From the NCBI GenBank assembly GCA_014359475.1, contig JACIZI010000015.1:16455-80454 (forward strand): a stretch of 64,000 nucleotides of DNA, given 5' to 3'. Made by a program: the position numbers and the translations under genes. Shown piece by piece: positions 18,791-27,968 of the stretch. The notes under the pieces are model-generated. The model worked only from the letters and a program-made list of their open reading frames with translations. It ran no database searches and was not told the origin of the DNA. Within the stretch, counting starts at the first letter, position 1. Each line of letters begins with the position of its first letter. The DNA is from Marinobacter sp. (lineage in GTDB: Bacteria > Pseudomonadota > Gammaproteobacteria > Pseudomonadales > Oleiphilaceae).

Positions 18791-19735
18791 ATGATACTCA
18801 TACGGTTAGCAGGGTCCGCGTTGCGGGCCCTGTGTCTGCTGGTTTTCTGCAGCCAACTCAGTGCCGGGATCGTGGTGGAACACGATTCCGGCACACTGCG
18901 TTTGGACTCGCCTCCAAAACGGATCGTGGTGCTCAACTGGTGGCTGGCGGAACATCTGCTGGCGCTGGGTGTCACCCCGGTCGCGGTGGCCGATCGGGAA
19001 GGTTACGACGAGTGGGTGGGCGAACCTGCCCTGCCGGAATCGGTGAAATCCGTCGGTAACCGGCAATCCCCGAACCTTGCCGCGATACGTTCTCTCGAAC
19101 CGGATCTGATCCTGACCAGCGGTCACTTGTCTGCCGCTGTGCCCGCCTTCAAGAAGATCGCACCAACACTGGTACAGACCACCTATGAAGCGGACTCCAA
19201 TCCCTGGGACAAGGCCCGTGAACACCTGATCACCCTCGGCAAAATGCTGGGAAGGGAAGAGCGCGCCCATGCCTTGATCCAGCAGGCGGAAACGGATCTC
19301 GCGCAAACCCGCCAGCGGCTGGTCGCGGCGGGTCTGCTAGGGCAGCCGGTGTTTCTGGTACGTTTCCTGGACGACAGGCGGGTGCGGATTCATGGCAACA
19401 ATTCCATGCTGAGTCAGGCCCTGCAACTGGCCGGCATGGAAAACGCCTGGAGCAAACCCACCAATTTATGGGGCTTCACACCCGGCACCGTGGCGGATCT
19501 GGGCGGCAACGCTGATGCCTGGCTGGTGTATATCCGCCCCTGGCCGGAAGCCGACCGGGAACGCCTCCGCCAAAGCCCCCTGTGGCCCTACTTGCCCATG
19601 GTGCGCAGCGGCCGTATCACCGGCGTCGGGCCGGTGTGGACCTTCGGGGGCGTGCTCAGCGTCCCCGCCATGGCAAAAATGCTCGCAGAACAACTGATCG
19701 AAGGCCCGGAGCCAAAGGAAACACCTGACTCATGA
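18791..19735 (+). CDS. FhuD-like periplasmic siderophore-binding protein
   Basis: A 314-residue class III substrate-binding protein. Signal peptide at residues 1-26 (hydrophobic ALCLLVFCSQLSAG), then the first lobe with RIVVLNWWLAEHLLALGV, EPDLILTSG in the connector region and a C-terminal lobe ending in the usual helix. It is the periplasmic partner for hydroxamate or mixed siderophores taken up through IutA. It starts 3 bp after iutA and overlaps the permease gene by 4 nt. Confidence 0.85.
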   Translation: MILIRLAGSALRALCLLVFCSQLSAGIVVEHDSGTLRLDSPPKRIVVLNWWLAEHLLALGVTPVAVADREGYDEWVGEPALPESVKSVGNRQSPNLAAIRSLEPDLILTSGHLSAAVPAFKKIAPTLVQTTYEADSNPWDKAREHLITLGKMLGREERAHALIQQAETDLAQTRQRLVAAGLLGQPVFLVRFLDDRRVRIHGNNSMLSQALQLAGMENAWSKPTNLWGFTPGTVADLGGNADAWLVYIRPWPEADRERLRQSPLWPYLPMVRSGRITGVGPVWTFGGVLSVPAMAKMLAEQLIEGPEPKETPDS

Positions 19736-21720
19736 ACCCCGTTATTTCCGGCCCAGCGAAACTGGCTTTGCTCGTCACCGCCCTGCTGGTGCTGGGGCTG
19801 GCCCTGTCACCAGCCACCAGTCCCGACAATCTGGCCCGCATGGCCGGTGCCCTGTCGCTGGGCCCTGATTCCTCATTTCAGGAAGCCGTGCTGTATTACA
19901 CCCTGCTGCCCCGGCTAACCATCGCACTGCTGGCCGGTGCCGCACTGGGCATCGCCGGCACCCTGGTACAGCAGGTACTGCGCAATCCGCTGGCAGCGCC
20001 CACCACCCTGGGAGTAGCCGCCGGTGCACAACTGGTGCTGGGCCTGATCATGCTACTGGCACCGGGACTGCTGGCATGGAAAGAACTGTGGGCCATGGCC
20101 GGCGGCGTTCTGGCACTGGGACTGGTGGTGATGATGGGACTGCGCAGGGGCTTCGACCCACTGACCCTGACCCTCTGCGGGCTGATCGTCAGCCTCTACC
20201 TCGGGGCCATCAACACGCTGATCCTGCTGTTCTATCACATGAAGCTGACCGGCCTGTTTATCTGGGGTTCCGGAGAACTGAGCCAGACCGACTGGCGCAG
20301 CACCCTGGAGCTGGCTCCGCACCTGCTGGGCTCGCTGGTCGGCTGTCTGTTGATGATCCGTCCCCTGCAGGCTCTGGATCTGGGTGCCGAAGGCGCACGA
20401 TCACTGGGCCTGTCACCGGGGGTTATTCGCGGGATCACCTTGCTGCTGGCGGTTTACCTGACCGCACTGACCGTCAGTCATGTGGGTGTCGTGGGCTTCG
20501 TCGGCCTGGCCGCCCCGGCGCTGGTGCGCCTGCTCGGAGCCCGGACCCTGATCCAGCGCCTGCTGGCCAGTGCGCTGGCCGGGGCCTTGCTGTGCCTGCT
20601 GGCGGATGGTGTCGCCCAGCAAGTGACCGCCGCCTTCGGGCACCTGATGTTTCCCACCGGGGCCGCTACGGCGCTGATCGGCGGGCCGGTATTGCTATGG
20701 ATTCTGACCCGTAACCGCTTCCTGCCGGCACGACCCGAAAGCGGCCACTCGCTGGTCAGCAGCAAGACCCGTTCGATTCGCTGGCCGGGCCTTCTGGTGC
20801 TGGGGCTGGTAGCCCTTGGCAGTCTCTGGATCGCCGCTGCACTGGGCCCCACCTGGGAAGGCTGGCGGTGGGAATCGCTGGCGGATGAGAACGGCGTGAT
20901 CGCCATGCGGCTGCCACGCCTGCTGACGGCACTGATGGCCGGCGGATTGCTGGCACTGGCCGGCACCATGGTTCAGCGTATGACCCGTAACCCCATGGCC
21001 AGCCCCGAACTCCTGGGAATCAGCACCGGTGCAGCCCTGGGCATGGTGGTCCTGATGCTGGCTTTTGATACCCAGAGTCGCTATGCCCAGATTCTGGCGG
21101 GCGGCCTTGGCGGTACCCTGGTATTGCTGGCACTGCTTGCCCTGAGCCGGCGCAGCGGGTTCTCGCCGCAACGAATACTGCTTGGCGGCATTGCCCTGTC
21201 GGCGCTTCTGGATTCCGGAATTCGTATGGTGCTGGCGATGGGCGATACCCAGTCGGTTACCCTGCTTAACTGGCTCTCGGGGTCCACCTGGATGGCAGGC
21301 CAGCAGGACGCCTGGATTCTGCTGGTGATTACACCGGTGTTACTGGTCCTGGCACTGAGCTGCAGCCGCTGGCTGGAATTGCTGTCACTGGGCGATGACT
21401 CTGCGCAAGCGCTGGGGGTTCCGTTGGCTCCGGTACGGCTGGGCATGCTGTTGCTGGCGGCACTGATGACTGCCGCCGCCACTCTGGTGGTTGGCCCCCT
21501 GTCGTTTGTGGGGCTGATGGCCCCGCACCTGGCCCGCATGATCGGCTTCCGGCGGGCGATGCCCCAGTTGCTCGCCGCCTTTTTACTGGGCAGCCTGCTG
21601 ATGCTCTGGGCCGACTGGCTGGCCCGGTCGCTGGTGTATCCTTACGAGCTACCCGCAGGACTGGTGGCCACCCTGATCGGTGGTGGGTATTTCCTGTTCA
21701 GGCTGTATCGCCGCGCCTGA
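19732..21720 (+). CDS. FhuB-like fused FecCD-family iron-siderophore permease
   Basis: A 662-residue membrane protein made of two FecCD halves in tandem, the layout of FhuB. The paired EAA-like/ATPase-contact blocks are LRNPLAAPTTLGVAAGA in the first half (about residue 84) and MTRNPMASPELLGISTG in the second (about residue 417), each in a ~10-helix unit; VGFVGLAAP and VGLMAPHLAR are the repeated C-terminal blocks. It should carry ferric siderophore across the inner membrane. No FhuC-type ATPase is encoded next to it, so an ATPase from elsewhere is needed. Confidence 0.88.
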   Translation: MNPVISGPAKLALLVTALLVLGLALSPATSPDNLARMAGALSLGPDSSFQEAVLYYTLLPRLTIALLAGAALGIAGTLVQQVLRNPLAAPTTLGVAAGAQLVLGLIMLLAPGLLAWKELWAMAGGVLALGLVVMMGLRRGFDPLTLTLCGLIVSLYLGAINTLILLFYHMKLTGLFIWGSGELSQTDWRSTLELAPHLLGSLVGCLLMIRPLQALDLGAEGARSLGLSPGVIRGITLLLAVYLTALTVSHVGVVGFVGLAAPALVRLLGARTLIQRLLASALAGALLCLLADGVAQQVTAAFGHLMFPTGAATALIGGPVLLWILTRNRFLPARPESGHSLVSSKTRSIRWPGLLVLGLVALGSLWIAAALGPTWEGWRWESLADENGVIAMRLPRLLTALMAGGLLALAGTMVQRMTRNPMASPELLGISTGAALGMVVLMLAFDTQSRYAQILAGGLGGTLVLLALLALSRRSGFSPQRILLGGIALSALLDSGIRMVLAMGDTQSVTLLNWLSGSTWMAGQQDAWILLVITPVLLVLALSCSRWLELLSLGDDSAQALGVPLAPVRLGMLLLAALMTAAATLVVGPLSFVGLMAPHLARMIGFRRAMPQLLAAFLLGSLLMLWADWLARSLVYPYELPAGLVATLIGGGYFLFRLYRRA

Positions 21721-22615
21721 ACAGACCGGCCAGCGGCATAATAACCAACACCAGCAAGCCGCCGGCCAGAATTCCGAACAGACCGTCCGCCAGGGTTGGT
21801 GCCAGCATTCCAGCTATGCCACCAAGGTGATCGGTGGCATCAACAATGAGGTGGTGCACGGGACCAATACCGTGGGTAAGAATGCCCCCTCCTACCAGAA
21901 ACATGGCAGCAGTACCCACAATCGAGAGAGTCTTCATCATATAAGGGGCAAACCAGAGAATCGCCTGTCCCAGACGCTGCTGGAAAGCGCTCTCCCGCTG
22001 GCTCAGGTAAAGCCCGCCATCATCGAGCTTGACGATTCCGGCGACCAGCCCGTACACCCCGGCAGTGATCATCAGTGCAACCACTGTCAGCACCAGTGCC
22101 TGCATACCGATCGGTTCGCTGTTCACGGTACCAAGGGTGATGGCAATGATTTCCGCTGACAGGATAAAGTCAGTCCGTATCGCGCCCTTGATCTTGTCTT
22201 TCTCCAGCACCTTGAGGTCCGTACCGGCATCCTTCATTGCATTATGCAGGGCCTGCTTGTGGGCTTTGTCCTCTTCACGGTGCAGGAACTTGTGGACCAG
22301 CTTTTCAAATCCCTCATAACAGAGAAAACCGCCCCCCAGCATCAGCAGCGGTGTCACCAGCCAGGGCGCGAAAAAGCTGATCAGTAGCGCTGCGGGCACC
22401 AGGATCGCCTTGTTGACAAAGGATCCCCTGGCGACGGCCCAGACCACCGGTAATTCCCGGGAAGGTTTAACGCCGGTCACCTGCTGGGCGTTCAGGGCAA
22501 GGTCATCACCCAGCACACCTGCGGTTTTCTTGGTGGCCACTTTGGTCATGAGAGATACATCGTCCAGTACGCTGGCGATGTCATCGATCAACATGAGCAG
22601 GCTGCTTCCTGCCAT
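21698..22615 (-). CDS. DUF808 (YedI-type) inner membrane protein
   Basis: A 305-residue membrane protein of the DUF808/YedI family, starting MAGSSLLMLIDDIASVLDD and carrying the conserved KTAGVLGDDLALNAQQVTG and KLVHKF segments with several hydrophobic helices after residue 70. Function is unknown for the family. It converges on the siderophore permease with a 23-nt overlap of the 3' ends, so there is no room for a terminator between them. It has no evident link to iron uptake. Confidence 0.85.
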   Translation of the reverse strand: MAGSSLLMLIDDIASVLDDVSLMTKVATKKTAGVLGDDLALNAQQVTGVKPSRELPVVWAVARGSFVNKAILVPAALLISFFAPWLVTPLLMLGGGFLCYEGFEKLVHKFLHREEDKAHKQALHNAMKDAGTDLKVLEKDKIKGAIRTDFILSAEIIAITLGTVNSEPIGMQALVLTVVALMITAGVYGLVAGIVKLDDGGLYLSQRESAFQQRLGQAILWFAPYMMKTLSIVGTAAMFLVGGGILTHGIGPVHHLIVDATDHLGGIAGMLAPTLADGLFGILAGGLLVLVIMPLAGLFRRGDTA

Positions 22616-22656
22616 CGGCTATGCTCCTGAAAAGTGGACGCTGACCGGTATCCGGC

Positions 22657-23877
22657 TCAGCGTTGCAGCCCCATCGCCTCGGCGGCAATGCGGTTCTTGA
22701 TGGGTGCCAGCCCGTTGAGCCAGCGCATGCCGCTGTTGCGCAGCCAACGCAGGGGCAGTTCATCCCGGGCAAACAGTTGTTTGAAGCCTTCCATGGCCGC
22801 CATCATGGCCAGGTTTTCGCCTTTGCGGCGACGCTGGTAGCGGGCCAGCATCAGCTCATCGTCGGGCCTCAGACCGGCCCGCCGGGCCTTGCCCAGCTCG
22901 TCCAGCAACACCCGGACATCGCCATACCCCAGGTTGGCCCCCTGCCCCGCCAATGGATGGATGGTGTGAGCGGCATCCCCGATCAAGGCAAAACCGGGAC
23001 GCACATAATCCTTGGCATGGCGTTGCCGTAACGGGAAGGAGAAACGCTTCGAGATCTTCTCCACTGGCCCCAACTGGCGCTCGATCGCCTGTTCCAGCTC
23101 GCGGATAAAACCGTCATCCTCCAGCGCCATCAGCCGGCGGGCCTCTCCGGTATCCTGAGACCAGACGATAGAGCAGAAGTGCTCATCACCGGTTTCGTTC
23201 AGCAGTGGCAGAAACGCCAGCGGGCCGGTCAGGGAAAAACTCTGCCAGGCGGTGTGCTGGTGTGGCTGGGCCGTTCGCACGGTGCAGACGATCGCCTGCT
23301 GCTCGTAATCCCATTCACGGGTGGGCAGGCCGACCCACTGGCGCATGCGGGAATTGCCACCATCCGCCGCAATCACCAGGTCAGCAGACAGTTGCCGGCC
23401 ATCATCCAGTTGTACGCCCCGCTGTCCGCCCTGCTCCTGCCACCCGGAGACCTTCGCACCATCAAACAGGGTCATGCCGGAATCCTGTACCGCCAGCATC
23501 AGGGCCCGCACGATGCTGCGATTCTCGACGATGGTACCCAGAGCCGGAGCATGAAGTTCGGCGGCATCAAATTCGATACGACCGGTGCCCTCACCGTCCC
23601 AGACAGCCATACGCTGGTAGGCGCAATGCCGCCGGGCGGTAATGGTTTCCCAGACGCCCAGATTTTCCAGCAAACGCTGGCTGGCCACGGAAATGGCACT
23701 GACCCGTGGTTCAAAGTCCGCCACCGCTGTGGCGGGGCTGAAATCAGCAATGGCCCCGCCCACAGGCGCACCCTCCACCAGCGCCACCGACCAACCCTGC
23801 CGGGCCAGGCCCAGGGCCATGGCCGAACCGGTCATACCCCCACCAACCACCAGAATATCGACGTTCATCCCACTCAT
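22657..23877 (-). CDS. ubiI: UbiH/UbiF-family FAD monooxygenase, UbiI (VisC) position
   Basis: A 406-residue flavin aromatic hydroxylase of ubiquinone synthesis. FAD motifs: ILVVGGGMTGSAMALGLA, the NAD(P)H-related DLVIAADGGNS, and GFALIGDAAHTIHPLAGQGAN. It lies last in ygfB-pepP-ubiH-x, the position of ubiI in E. coli, which performs the C5 hydroxylation; I use that name on synteny. The start overlaps the ubiH stop by 4 nt. Which ring carbon it hydroxylates cannot be decided from sequence alone. Confidence 0.85.
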   Translation of the reverse strand: MSGMNVDILVVGGGMTGSAMALGLARQGWSVALVEGAPVGGAIADFSPATAVADFEPRVSAISVASQRLLENLGVWETITARRHCAYQRMAVWDGEGTGRIEFDAAELHAPALGTIVENRSIVRALMLAVQDSGMTLFDGAKVSGWQEQGGQRGVQLDDGRQLSADLVIAADGGNSRMRQWVGLPTREWDYEQQAIVCTVRTAQPHQHTAWQSFSLTGPLAFLPLLNETGDEHFCSIVWSQDTGEARRLMALEDDGFIRELEQAIERQLGPVEKISKRFSFPLRQRHAKDYVRPGFALIGDAAHTIHPLAGQGANLGYGDVRVLLDELGKARRAGLRPDDELMLARYQRRRKGENLAMMAAMEGFKQLFARDELPLRWLRNSGMRWLNGLAPIKNRIAAEAMGLQR

Positions 23878-25112
23878 GGTCTTCTTCCACCCAATCCCAT
23901 GGCCTTGCGGGCAAACCAGCGCTTGGCTCCTGGCAGCATATCCAGCCCTGCCAGACCGGCATCCCGGGCCACAGCCAGTGCCGGGAAGGACTGCCCGAAC
24001 AATTGAACAAGCGAGTCAGAGAAGCCCGCCGTCTGCTGCCAGTCAGAACGGTGCCCGGCCTGGTAACGCCCCAGTACACGAAGATCCCCCAGCGGGATAT
24101 CCTGCGTGCAGGCCCACTCGAACTGTCCGACCAGAGTCATCAAACCCCGCAGGGCCAGGTTAAAACCCTGCCCGGCCACCGGGTGCAAACTGTGGGCTGC
24201 GTTACCCACCAGTGCCACCCCGGGCCGCACCGGTTCGTCCACGATGCTCAGTGCCAGCGGATAATGGCTGCATTCACCCATCCGGGTAAATCGACCCAGC
24301 CGCCAGCCAAAACGTTCCTGCAGGCGTTGGCAGCGCCCGGATTCGTCCAGCGCCAGCAGGGATTCCAGTTCCGCATCACGAAGGGTCCAGACCAGCGCCG
24401 AGGTGTTCCCCGGCCGCTGCGGGGAGCCGTGGGGAAGCAGCGCCATGGGGCCGTGATCGGTAAACCGCTCGAAGGCCGTGAACTGGTGACTGCGGGAGGT
24501 CGAAACATTGGCGATCAGGGCATTCTGGCTGTAATCCTGCCGGCGGGTCCGGAACCCCAGTTTCTCCTTCAGGCCCGATCGGCCACCATCGGCCACCACC
24601 AGGCACTGGGCAGTCAGGGAGCGGCTTTCACCCGCGGCCTCCAGGGCCACCCGGATACCACCCGGCAGGTTTTGCATATCCGTGACTGCCGCCGGGGCTT
24701 GCCAGTGCACACCACTGTCCAGAAGCTCACGCATCAGACACAGCCCCATCCAGCGATTGTCAGCCACATAGCCCAGCGCCGGCTGGCCATGATCGTCGGC
24801 ATGGAGACGGGCCGCCCCGAACCGGCCCCGGTCAGAGACATGAATATGGCGGATCGGTGTGGCATGTTCAGACAGCCGGCCCCATAGCCCCAGGTCCCCG
24901 AAAATCTGCCGGGAGCCCCAGGCCAGTGCAGTGGAGCGGGCATCATAGCTGGGCTGGTAACTGTCCGGCAGTGCGTCCGGCGCGAGGGGAAAGGCTTCCA
25001 CCACCGTCACCCGCAACGCCGGCAGACGACGGCTGAGGGCGAGTGCCAGGGTAGCTCCGGCCAGTCCGCCGCCGGCAATCACAATATCGGTATCGGTCCG
25101 GCTCACGGTCAC
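23874..25112 (-). CDS. ubiH: 2-octaprenyl-6-methoxyphenol hydroxylase UbiH
   Basis: A 412-residue FAD monooxygenase with the N-terminal dinucleotide fold DIVIAGGGLAGATLALAL, the middle block CLVVADGGRSGLKEKLG and the FAD-phosphate block VALVGNAAHSLHPVAGQGFN. It is the C1 hydroxylase of ubiquinone synthesis by synteny with E. coli pepP-ubiH-ubiI. The start is GTG at 25112, overlapping the pepP stop (GTGA); a second GTG two codons later is possible. Confidence 0.9.
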   Translation of the reverse strand: MTVSRTDTDIVIAGGGLAGATLALALSRRLPALRVTVVEAFPLAPDALPDSYQPSYDARSTALAWGSRQIFGDLGLWGRLSEHATPIRHIHVSDRGRFGAARLHADDHGQPALGYVADNRWMGLCLMRELLDSGVHWQAPAAVTDMQNLPGGIRVALEAAGESRSLTAQCLVVADGGRSGLKEKLGFRTRRQDYSQNALIANVSTSRSHQFTAFERFTDHGPMALLPHGSPQRPGNTSALVWTLRDAELESLLALDESGRCQRLQERFGWRLGRFTRMGECSHYPLALSIVDEPVRPGVALVGNAAHSLHPVAGQGFNLALRGLMTLVGQFEWACTQDIPLGDLRVLGRYQAGHRSDWQQTAGFSDSLVQLFGQSFPALAVARDAGLAGLDMLPGAKRWFARKAMGLGGRRP

Positions 25113-26431
25113 CCCGCCATCAGCGCCTCAATGTCGTCGATTTCCTTCGGCACACCATTGGTGAGCACACGACAACCGTCTTTGGTGACCACCACATCGT
25201 CTTCAATGCGGATGCCAATACCACGCCACTTCTCGTCCACAGCGGTGTTATCCGGGGCAATGTACAGGCCGGGCTCGACGGTCAGCGCCATGCCCGGCTC
25301 CAGCTGTCGCCAGGCACCGCCAATCTTGTAATCTCCCACGTCGTGCACATCCATCCCCAGCCAGTGGCCGGTGCGGTGCATAAAGTAAGGGCGATAGGCT
25401 TCTTCTTCGATGGCCTGGTCAACGGTGATGTCCTGTAAAATGCCGAGCTCCACCAGACCCTGGACCAGGACTTCCAGTGCCGCCTCGTGGGGCCGGTTCC
25501 AGTGGTTGTCCGGGTGGACGGCATCGATGGCAGCGTATTGTGCTGCCAGCACCACCTCATAAAGGGCTTTCTGCTCCGCGGAAAAGCGGCCACTGACCGG
25601 GAAGGTGCGGGTAATGTCCGAGGCATAACACTCGTATTCGCATCCCGCGTCAATCAGCACCAGGTCGCCCTCCTTCAGGGGCGCATCGTTCTCAATGTAA
25701 TGCAGGATGCAAGCGTTGGCCCCGCCGCCCACGATGGACGGATAGGCGGTGGAGCGAGCTCCGTGACTCATGAAGGTGTGAATCAGCTCCGCTTCCAGGT
25801 TGTATTCATAGCCACCGTGACGGGCACGCTTCATGGCCCGGACATGGGCTTCGCAACTGATCTCCGCCGCTTTGGCCATGACCCGCACCTCTGCCGCACT
25901 CTTGATCAGCCGCAGGTCATGGAGCAGATGTTCCAGAGCCACGAATTCACCGGGTGGATTGGAGCCTGAGCGCACCTTGCTGCGGATGATCTTCACCCAG
26001 TCCATCACCCGCTGATCAAAACTCTGGTCCCGCCCAAGTGGATAATAGACCCGGCTGCGCCCTTCGATCATGCCCGGCAGAATGTCATCGATATCCGCAA
26101 TCGGGAAGGCATCGTCCACCCCGAACTGCTCAATGGCACCCTCCGGGCCGGCCAGGAAGCCATCCCACAACTCCCTGGCGGGATCCTTTTCCTTGCAGAA
26201 CAGCACCGACTCGCCATGTTCGCGCCCGGGAATGATCACCAGCACCGCATCCGGCTCGTCAAAACCGCTGAGATAATGAAAGTCACTGTCCTGACGGAAG
26301 GGATGCAATACATCCCGGTTGCGCACCCGTTCCGGCGCCGCGGGCAGAATGGCAATGCCGTCCCGGACCATCATGTCCATCAGGCGGCGACGACGGGCTG
26401 CAAATTCCTTGACCGGTATCATGGCTGCCAT
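25109..26431 (-). CDS. pepP: Xaa-Pro aminopeptidase PepP (aminopeptidase P)
   Basis: A 440-residue dinuclear-manganese pita-bread peptidase that removes N-terminal residues preceding proline. An N-terminal creatinase-like domain (RRRRLMDMMVRDGIAILPAA) is followed by the catalytic domain with metal ligands in VLIDAGCEYECYASDITRTF (two Asp), HRTGHWLGMDVHDVG (His), VEPGLYI (Glu) and IRIEDDVVV (Glu). ATG 26431 has GAGGGG 6 nt upstream. It follows ygfB by 10 bp. Confidence 0.95.
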   Translation of the reverse strand: MAAMIPVKEFAARRRRLMDMMVRDGIAILPAAPERVRNRDVLHPFRQDSDFHYLSGFDEPDAVLVIIPGREHGESVLFCKEKDPARELWDGFLAGPEGAIEQFGVDDAFPIADIDDILPGMIEGRSRVYYPLGRDQSFDQRVMDWVKIIRSKVRSGSNPPGEFVALEHLLHDLRLIKSAAEVRVMAKAAEISCEAHVRAMKRARHGGYEYNLEAELIHTFMSHGARSTAYPSIVGGGANACILHYIENDAPLKEGDLVLIDAGCEYECYASDITRTFPVSGRFSAEQKALYEVVLAAQYAAIDAVHPDNHWNRPHEAALEVLVQGLVELGILQDITVDQAIEEEAYRPYFMHRTGHWLGMDVHDVGDYKIGGAWRQLEPGMALTVEPGLYIAPDNTAVDEKWRGIGIRIEDDVVVTKDGCRVLTNGVPKEIDDIEALMAG

Positions 26432-26441
26432 GGATTACCCC

Positions 26442-27041
26442 TCAGTGCAGTGTGGGTTGTTTGGAGGATGCGGACTCCGGCGGGTTGAATTCGGTAAACA
26501 CCGACAGGGCCCCCAAGCGGACATATTCGACGATTTCCAGCAGTTGCTGCTCACTTTCCTCGCCGCCCTCTTCCTCCTGATCGGCGACCTGGCTGATGGC
26601 CACCATATCCCCGATCACCTCGCGAATTTCTTCCGGAGCCTCGCCCAGGGAAGCGCCTGCCGACAGGGCCAGCCCCTCCAGAAAACCCCGCACCCAGCAG
26701 GAAAGGGCTTCAAGGCGCTGCTCCAGGGCATAATCATCATCCGGCATCAGCGGCTGGAAACTCATATCCGAGGCTTTCAGCAGTTCCAGAGTCTGGTCGT
26801 AGGCGCGGGTCATGAACTCTTTCAGATCGACGGACTCCTCCGGCGCGGATTCCGGCAGGCCCATTTGCTCACAGACAAGAGCCAGCCAATCCCGGGCATC
26901 CATACGGGAGCCTGCCGCCAGCCGACCACAGAGTCCGCCGTGGAGTTCCGAGGGGTGGCTGAAGGCCTTGTGGGAACTAAACAGGTTGGCCCACTGCTCG
27001 AAGCTCGCAGCGGTTTGATTGTCAATTTCGATATCAGGCAT
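26442..27041 (-). CDS. ygfB: YgfB/UPF0149 family protein
   Basis: A 199-residue acidic, largely helical protein of the UPF0149 family (YgfB in enterobacteria and Pseudomonas). Conserved segments: SHPSELHGGLCGRLAAG near residue 30 and LSCWVRGFLEGLALS near residue 120. ATG 27041 with AGGGG about 6 nt upstream gives the family-like N-terminus; the frame extends 12 codons further. It heads the ygfB-pepP-ubiH-ubiI operon, divergent from the zap genes. In P. aeruginosa YgfB has been linked to regulation of ampDh3; a similar role here is not shown. Confidence 0.88.
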   Translation of the reverse strand: MPDIEIDNQTAASFEQWANLFSSHKAFSHPSELHGGLCGRLAAGSRMDARDWLALVCEQMGLPESAPEESVDLKEFMTRAYDQTLELLKASDMSFQPLMPDDDYALEQRLEALSCWVRGFLEGLALSAGASLGEAPEEIREVIGDMVAISQVADQEEEGGEESEQQLLEIVEYVRLGALSVFTEFNPPESASSKQPTLH

Positions 27042-27151
27042 GAATGCCCCTGTCGTAGCTTGTATCAGATGGCTCACATCGTATCATTTGCCGGCATCCG
27101 AGGCACTGCCCCCGGCAGCCGCCGGGCCCGGTCGAATGAATTCCCTTTAAA

Positions 27152-27180
27152 TTGACCACCCTGGGGTCCACACTTATAGT
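27152..27180 (+). promoter_or_regulatory. Sigma-70 promoter for the zapB-like/zapA genes
   Basis: TTGACC (27152-27157) and TATAGT (27175-27180) are spaced by exactly 17 bp and lie 36 bp upstream of the zapB-like start. This is the best canonical promoter seen in the window. Confidence 0.65.
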
Positions 27181-27215
27181 TAGTTGAATTCCCACTGGCA
27201 GAAACTGGACAAATC

Positions 27216-27422
27216 ATGGAACAGTCTGAACTGCAGGCGCTGGCAGACAAGCTGGACAGGCTGATTGCACGATGCAACAAACTGGAGCAGGACAACGCGG
27301 CCCTGCGTGAAATGCAGGACACCTGGAACCGGGAGCGCGCCCAGCTGATGCACAAGAATGATCTCGCCAAGCACAAGATCGAAGCCATGATCGGCCGCCT
27401 GCGGGCGCTGGAGCACCACTGA
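27216..27422 (+). CDS. Small coiled-coil protein, TIGR02449/ZapB-like
   Basis: A 68-residue protein that is almost entirely a heptad-patterned coiled coil (LQALADKLDRLIARCNKLEQ, then ENAALRE-like register). It matches the TIGR02449 small proteins encoded just before zapA in Pseudomonas-type bacteria and is ZapB-like in size and composition. Its stop overlaps the zapA start by 1 nt (TGATG), so the two are co-translated. A role as a divisome linker with ZapA is inferred from this coupling. Confidence 0.85.
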   Translation: MEQSELQALADKLDRLIARCNKLEQDNAALREMQDTWNRERAQLMHKNDLAKHKIEAMIGRLRALEHH

Positions 27423-27727
27423 TGTCTAAGCAGCCGAACACAGTTGAAGTCAAGATTCTCGACAAGGAGTATCTGGTCGCCTGCCCCGACGACGCGAGAA
27501 GCGCACTGCTCAATGCAGCGGACCATCTGGATACCAGAATGCGCGAGATCCGCGCCAGCGGCAAGGTATTCGGGACCGAGCGCATCGCGGTGATGGCCGC
27601 CCTGAACATCGCCCACGACCTGCTCGAAAGGGACACCATGTCTGACGCAGCCAGCGACATACTGCGCACCATGGACACCCGGCTGGATCAGGCCCTGGAG
27701 AAGCACGGTGATGGCGAAACAAACTGA
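27422..27727 (+). CDS. zapA: Cell division protein ZapA
   Basis: A 101-residue FtsZ-ring-stabilising protein. The N-terminal globular part has the ZapA block VEVKILDKEYLVACPDDARS and the segment LLNAADHLDTRMREIR, followed by the region FGTERIAVMAALNIAHDLL that starts the dimerising helix. It is followed by 6S RNA and fau, the same order as zapA-ssrS-ygfA of E. coli. Confidence 0.94.
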   Translation: MSKQPNTVEVKILDKEYLVACPDDARSALLNAADHLDTRMREIRASGKVFGTERIAVMAALNIAHDLLERDTMSDAASDILRTMDTRLDQALEKHGDGETN

Positions 27728-27736
27728 ACACACCGG

Positions 27737-27767
27737 TTGCAATTGCCCCCGGATATACCCGTATAAT
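27737..27767 (+). promoter_or_regulatory. Promoter of 6S RNA
   Basis: TTGCAA (27737-27742) and a perfect TATAAT (27762-27767) lie just before the 5' end of the 6S RNA. The spacing of 19 bp is longer than ideal, so the -35 assignment is tentative; the -10 is strong. Confidence 0.55.
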
Positions 27768-27772
27768 GAAAC

Positions 27773-27954
27773 GGACTTCCTGGGTTGTGCGCTGGTCGGA
27801 TACGTCCTCGAGCCGATGCGCAATACCCAGGTGGCTACTCCAGGGCATTGTGAGCAAGTCCCCCACGCAGGGGAAAGCCTAATATGTCACAGCGGCCACC
27901 AACCTTGAACTTTGGGTTCAAGGGCCACATCCGATAACGGCAGCCCGGGAAGCT
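27773..27954 (+). ncRNA. ssrS: 6S RNA
   Basis: An about 180-nt RNA that mimics an open promoter and sequesters sigma-70 RNA polymerase. The 3' side carries the highly conserved ACCTTGAACTTTGGGTTCAA hairpin, followed by GGGCCACATCCGATAACGGC. The 5' segment ACTTCCTGGGTTG can pair with CAGCCCGGGAAG at the 3' end to form the closing stem, and the centre has the GC-rich arms around a large bubble. Position between zapA and fau agrees with E. coli. Ends are estimated from the closing stem. Confidence 0.9.
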
Positions 27955-27968
27955 TTACTCTGATCGTT

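Noticed and set aside
9460-21720. Petrobactin or marinobactin biosynthesis
   Set aside because: There are no asb genes or NRPS modules. The four enzymes and the receptor match iucABCD-iutA in order and motifs.
22628-22660. Hairpin at the end of ubiI as a terminator
   Set aside because: The stem is imperfect and lacks a clear T-run; the next gene on the same strand is only 41 bp away.
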